A stretch of 64,000 nucleotides of DNA, taken from Loxodes magnus (lineage: Eukaryota > Ciliophora > Karyorelictea > Loxodida > Loxodidae). A program made the position numbers and the translations under genes. Where the stretch lies: positions 310,001 to 374,000 of the forward strand of contig CAMPDV010000078.1 in assembly GCA_946699065.1 (NCBI GenBank), given 5' to 3'. Of the stretch, positions 61,155-64,000 are shown one piece after another (the first letter of the stretch is position 1; each line of letters starts with the position of its first letter). The notes under the pieces were generated by a model. That model was not told the origin of the DNA. It did not search any database and saw nothing but the letters and a program-made list of their open reading frames with translations.

Positions 61155-61245
61155 TAAATACTTAATTTGAACTCTGCTTAATTTAACTTTCTTAATTTAA
61201 CTTTACTTAATTTGAATTCTACTTAATTTGAACTCTACTAAATAT
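61155..61245 (+). repeat. Short degenerate tandem repeat in the 3' flank
   Basis: About five units of roughly 17 bp built on CTTAATTTGAACTCT, just after the stop codon of the RING gene. Probably 3' untranslated sequence. Confidence 0.65.
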
Positions 61246-61879
61246 AAGTTTATTAATTAGGTATTTATATATAAGGGGTATTAAAGGTATTAATGATTAA
61301 TATTAGTATATCTTAGTATATCTTAGTATATTTTAGTATTTTTAAATATATCTTTAATATATCTTAATTTATAATTTGAATATATATTATTGTTTGTTAT
61401 ATTATTGTGTTATATTATTATGAAGTTATATTATAATTGATATTATTATAATTGATATTTTTATTATATTTTGTTATTTGTTATTTGATTTTGTATAAGG
61501 TTGTATAGTGTGGAGAATGAGTGTGAAAGGTTTAAGTTATTTTATAATAATGTATTTTAAAGTATTGTAGTTAGAATATTTGTATAGTAGTTTAATAATA
61601 ATTATAAGTAGTTGCTAAGGAATTATTTTTTTAAGGGTAAAGGTATATTTTTGAAGAGTGATTAGAGGAAGTGTATATTGTTTTTATTTTCTAAAAGTGA
61701 TAAAAGTTATAAAAGGTAAAGAAAGTAAAAGGATAAGAATTTTTTAAATTAAGACTGAGATATATTTTAAAATAAAAGGAAGGAAGAGTGTAGTTGTAAA
61801 GAAATGAGAAAGATATGTTTTTAAAGAGTTTATAGAAAGTAATCTTTTTTAATATGTATTAGATAATTTCTAAATTATT

Positions 61880-61975
61880 TAAAGTATTAAAAATAATAAA
61901 AATAATAAAAATATTAAAAATATTAAAAATAATAAAAATAATAAAAATATTAAAAATATTAAAAATAATTAAATT
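61880..61975 (+). repeat. AT microsatellite (AAAAATAAT / AAAAATATT)
   Basis: Alternating ATTAAAAAT and AATAAAAAT words over about 90 bp. Confidence 0.85.
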
Positions 61976-62004
61976 TTTTGAATATAAATAGTTTTTTGTT
62001 TAGA

Positions 62005-62945
62005 ATTTGTGAAAATTTTAATTTTGTTTTTTTGCTCAGCGTTTTCCACTATAGGGAAATTTTGGGACGGAATAAACTTGCGAGATTTGGGATAAAAGAT
62101 TTCTAAATGGAATATGGAAAGGTGAAAAGGGAACTAAGGGGAGTAAGTAATGTTAAAATTTTCGAAGTGAAAATATTGAATAAGGAAAGAATAAAATTTA
62201 TAATAGAATTTTTGAAAAAATTTAATTTTTTTAAAGAGAAAAGCTATAAAAGTGGGGAAAATTTTGAATTTTGGAAATGGAATAAAAAAATTTATAAAAA
62301 TAGAAGGTTTGGAAACAGTAGTTAAAAAGCGAAATAGTTGTTGAAAAAGTAAAAATAGATTTTGAAGAGGTTCAAAACGCGAAAATTTTAATTTTGTTTT
62401 TTTGCTCAGCGTTTTACACTACAGGAAAATTTTCGGACGGAACAAAATTTTTTTTGGAATTTTAAAAGAAGGATAAAATTTTTAGTAATCAATTTTTTTT
62501 TTATTTTATAATTTTTTTAAACTATGAATTGGAAAAATTCAAAAAGTAAAAATAATTAATTATTAATTAAATTTCTTTTTTATCTAATTTGAATAAAATA
62601 ATTTTTTATAATTTTAGTGGAGGTGAGGCTAAGAAAGTTTTAATCTATATCAGTTAATTTTTGTTTAACTGATAAAATCGATTTAAGATGTAAAAATTTA
62701 ATTTTTGTTTTTCGCTCTGAATTTTATACTATAGAAGATTTTTTGGACGGAACAAAAATTTTAGAAATTTTGAATCAAGTTTTTAAGTCTAAAGTTATTC
62801 TTATTAAAGTAAATCATTTAGAATTTTTTTAGATAATGCACAATATAGAGATCAGGAATATTAAAAAATATTTTTATAATTAAATTTTTGTTTTTTTATT
62901 TTAGATTTACTACAGGAACTTTTAAAGATAGACTAATATTTTAAT
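62005..62945 (+). repeat. Cluster of three to four copies of a dispersed repeat
   Basis: Copies at about 62,008-62,075, 62,380-62,448 and 62,695-62,762, with a faint fourth near 62,885-62,935. Each has AAATTTTAATTTTTGTTTTT, then GCTCAGCGTTTT or CGCTCTGAATTTT, then ACTATAG, a T run, and GGACGGAA. The cores are more conserved than the 300 bp between them. Two inverted copies lie at 10.6 and 11.1 kb. The 72-codon ORF at 62,107 lies between copies and is not supported as a gene. Confidence 0.75.
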
Positions 62946-64000
62946 AATTAAAATAATATAATTTAATTTAATTTTCTCACTCTAAGTTTTTAATAAAAAT
63001 ATTTGTTTATTAGACTAATGCTATATAAAATTTTTTAATACTAATTCATTAATGTAGTTTTTTATATTTAATACTGATAAAGATGATAAATATCTTATTA
63101 AGAAATATTAAAAAATAATAAATATTTTAATGTTCATTTAATAATTAAAAATTGCTAAAAAAGTAAATTAAAAATCAGAAAATTTATTTTCTTCTAAAAA
63201 TAATTTAATTGCAAATATTAAATTATAAAATGAGAAAAAAATTTAATAACAAAAAAATTTAAATTTTTTAGACTATATCATATGAATCTTTATTCATACA
63301 CCAATAAAAACTTAAAAACTTTAAATTTTTTATAATGAAAGAAAACAATTTTTTTAGCAGAAGATATGAAAAATTTTAATAAATATATTTGTTTATTCTA
63401 GAAAAAAACTAAATATATTAAGCTAAAATTTATTATTAGTAATGCATTGCTTTCACAACAATTATTTTTAAATCTAAGTTTAGTGTTTAATAATATTAAC
63501 TGTAATATTTAAAATTAAATTATAGTTAACTGAAATATTTTTATTTTAAAACCAAACAATTTTAGAAGTTAATTCTAAATAATTAAATATTAACTAATAT
63601 TACTATAAAAAATTACTTTGAAATCTATAAAACTAAAATTTTTTAATATTGTTAATCTTTTAAAAATATATAAAATATTGCAGAAGTTTAATCTGATAAC
63701 ATAATAAAAGATACTAAAAATTTTAAATAAAAATAAATATTTATATTAAATAAAATAAATTTATATAATTATGATACAAATTTTAAAAATACAATAGAAT
63801 AAGTTAATTTAGCATCAGAATAAATCATTTTATAAGATAAATATACAAATTAAGAACGAAAAAACATATGAGGCTAAAACTATAGAATAATCTAACTGCT
63901 ATGCATTTTAATTTAATTATTATAGAAGAAAAAATAAAAAGATAGAATTTCCTTGCAAAAACTGATGAAGATACTATTAAATACTATTTGAAGGCTTAAT
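62946..64000. other. AT-rich region to the end of the window
   Basis: No coding frame, RNA or repeat copy could be supported. Confidence 0.45.

Noticed and set aside
62107..62325. 72-aa plus-strand ORF between dispersed repeat copies
   Set aside because: Lys/Phe-rich low complexity, with no conservation between the repeat units.

Overview
ORGANISM. The window is a very AT-rich nuclear sequence from a ciliate. Three homologous genes show the code directly. In them TAA and TAG sit where glutamine is expected and TGA sits where tryptophan is expected, for example in the cathepsin L signature around 16,720 (Ser-Trp-Gly-Thr-TAA-TGA-Gly-Glu) and in a WD40 repeat at 12,552-12,554. TGA is also the only codon that ends genes, often with a second in-frame TGA just after it. 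This is the karyorelict code (UAA/UAG = Gln, UGA = Trp or stop), so a Loxodes-like karyorelict is the best inference. Most genes carry GT-AG introns of about 17-43 nt. Without these introns the frames look broken. A reader using the standard code will see almost no genes here.

LAYOUT. 0.2-4.2 kb: a LINE that has lost its reverse transcriptase. 6.1-9.1 kb (minus): a second copy of the same LINE family with an open reverse-transcriptase core. 11.9-12.8 kb (minus): an intact WD40 protein. 13.5-15.6 kb: a polytopic membrane protein. 15.8-16.9 kb: a cathepsin L pseudogene. 17.0-17.6 kb (minus): a small coiled-coil gene. 18.0-20.3 kb: an F-box/LRR protein with an acylation signal. 21.4-21.9 kb: a complex repeat. 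22.1-22.4 kb: tRNA-Ala and tRNA-Lys. 24.4-26.1 kb: a two-ORF mobile element with a Gag-like protein. 31.2-35.0 kb: a large gene with a degenerate kinase-like domain. 36.0-36.8 kb (minus): a second Gag-like ORF with a CCHC knuckle. 37.6-38.2 kb (minus): a disordered protein. 39.7-43.8 kb: a receptor with an ANF-receptor-type ectodomain and many membrane segments. 47.1 kb: tRNA-Phe. 47.5-48.5 kb: a kelch-like gene. 49.5-55.2 kb: hypothetical genes plus a 5'-truncated paralogue of the receptor. 59.1-61.1 kb: a RING/ubiquitin-like gene. A SINE-like family (about 310 bp) occurs at 26.6, 38.3 and 56.8 kb.

MAIN DISCOVERY. The 3' half of the RING/ubiquitin-like gene (60,150-61,104) is read best as 29 consecutive GT-AG introns separated by 28 exons of exactly three bases each, one codon apiece, all in phase 0. 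The first 22 introns are near-identical 31-mers, while the triplets between them vary freely. The last seven introns (20-37 nt) mostly differ from the 31-mer and from each other, yet the three-base spacing is kept to the final ordinary exon. That persistence argues against a simple satellite.

LIMITS. All reading was by eye, intron boundaries are inferred from frame and homology, and no database search was possible. Long intergenic stretches are AT-rich with no supportable gene.
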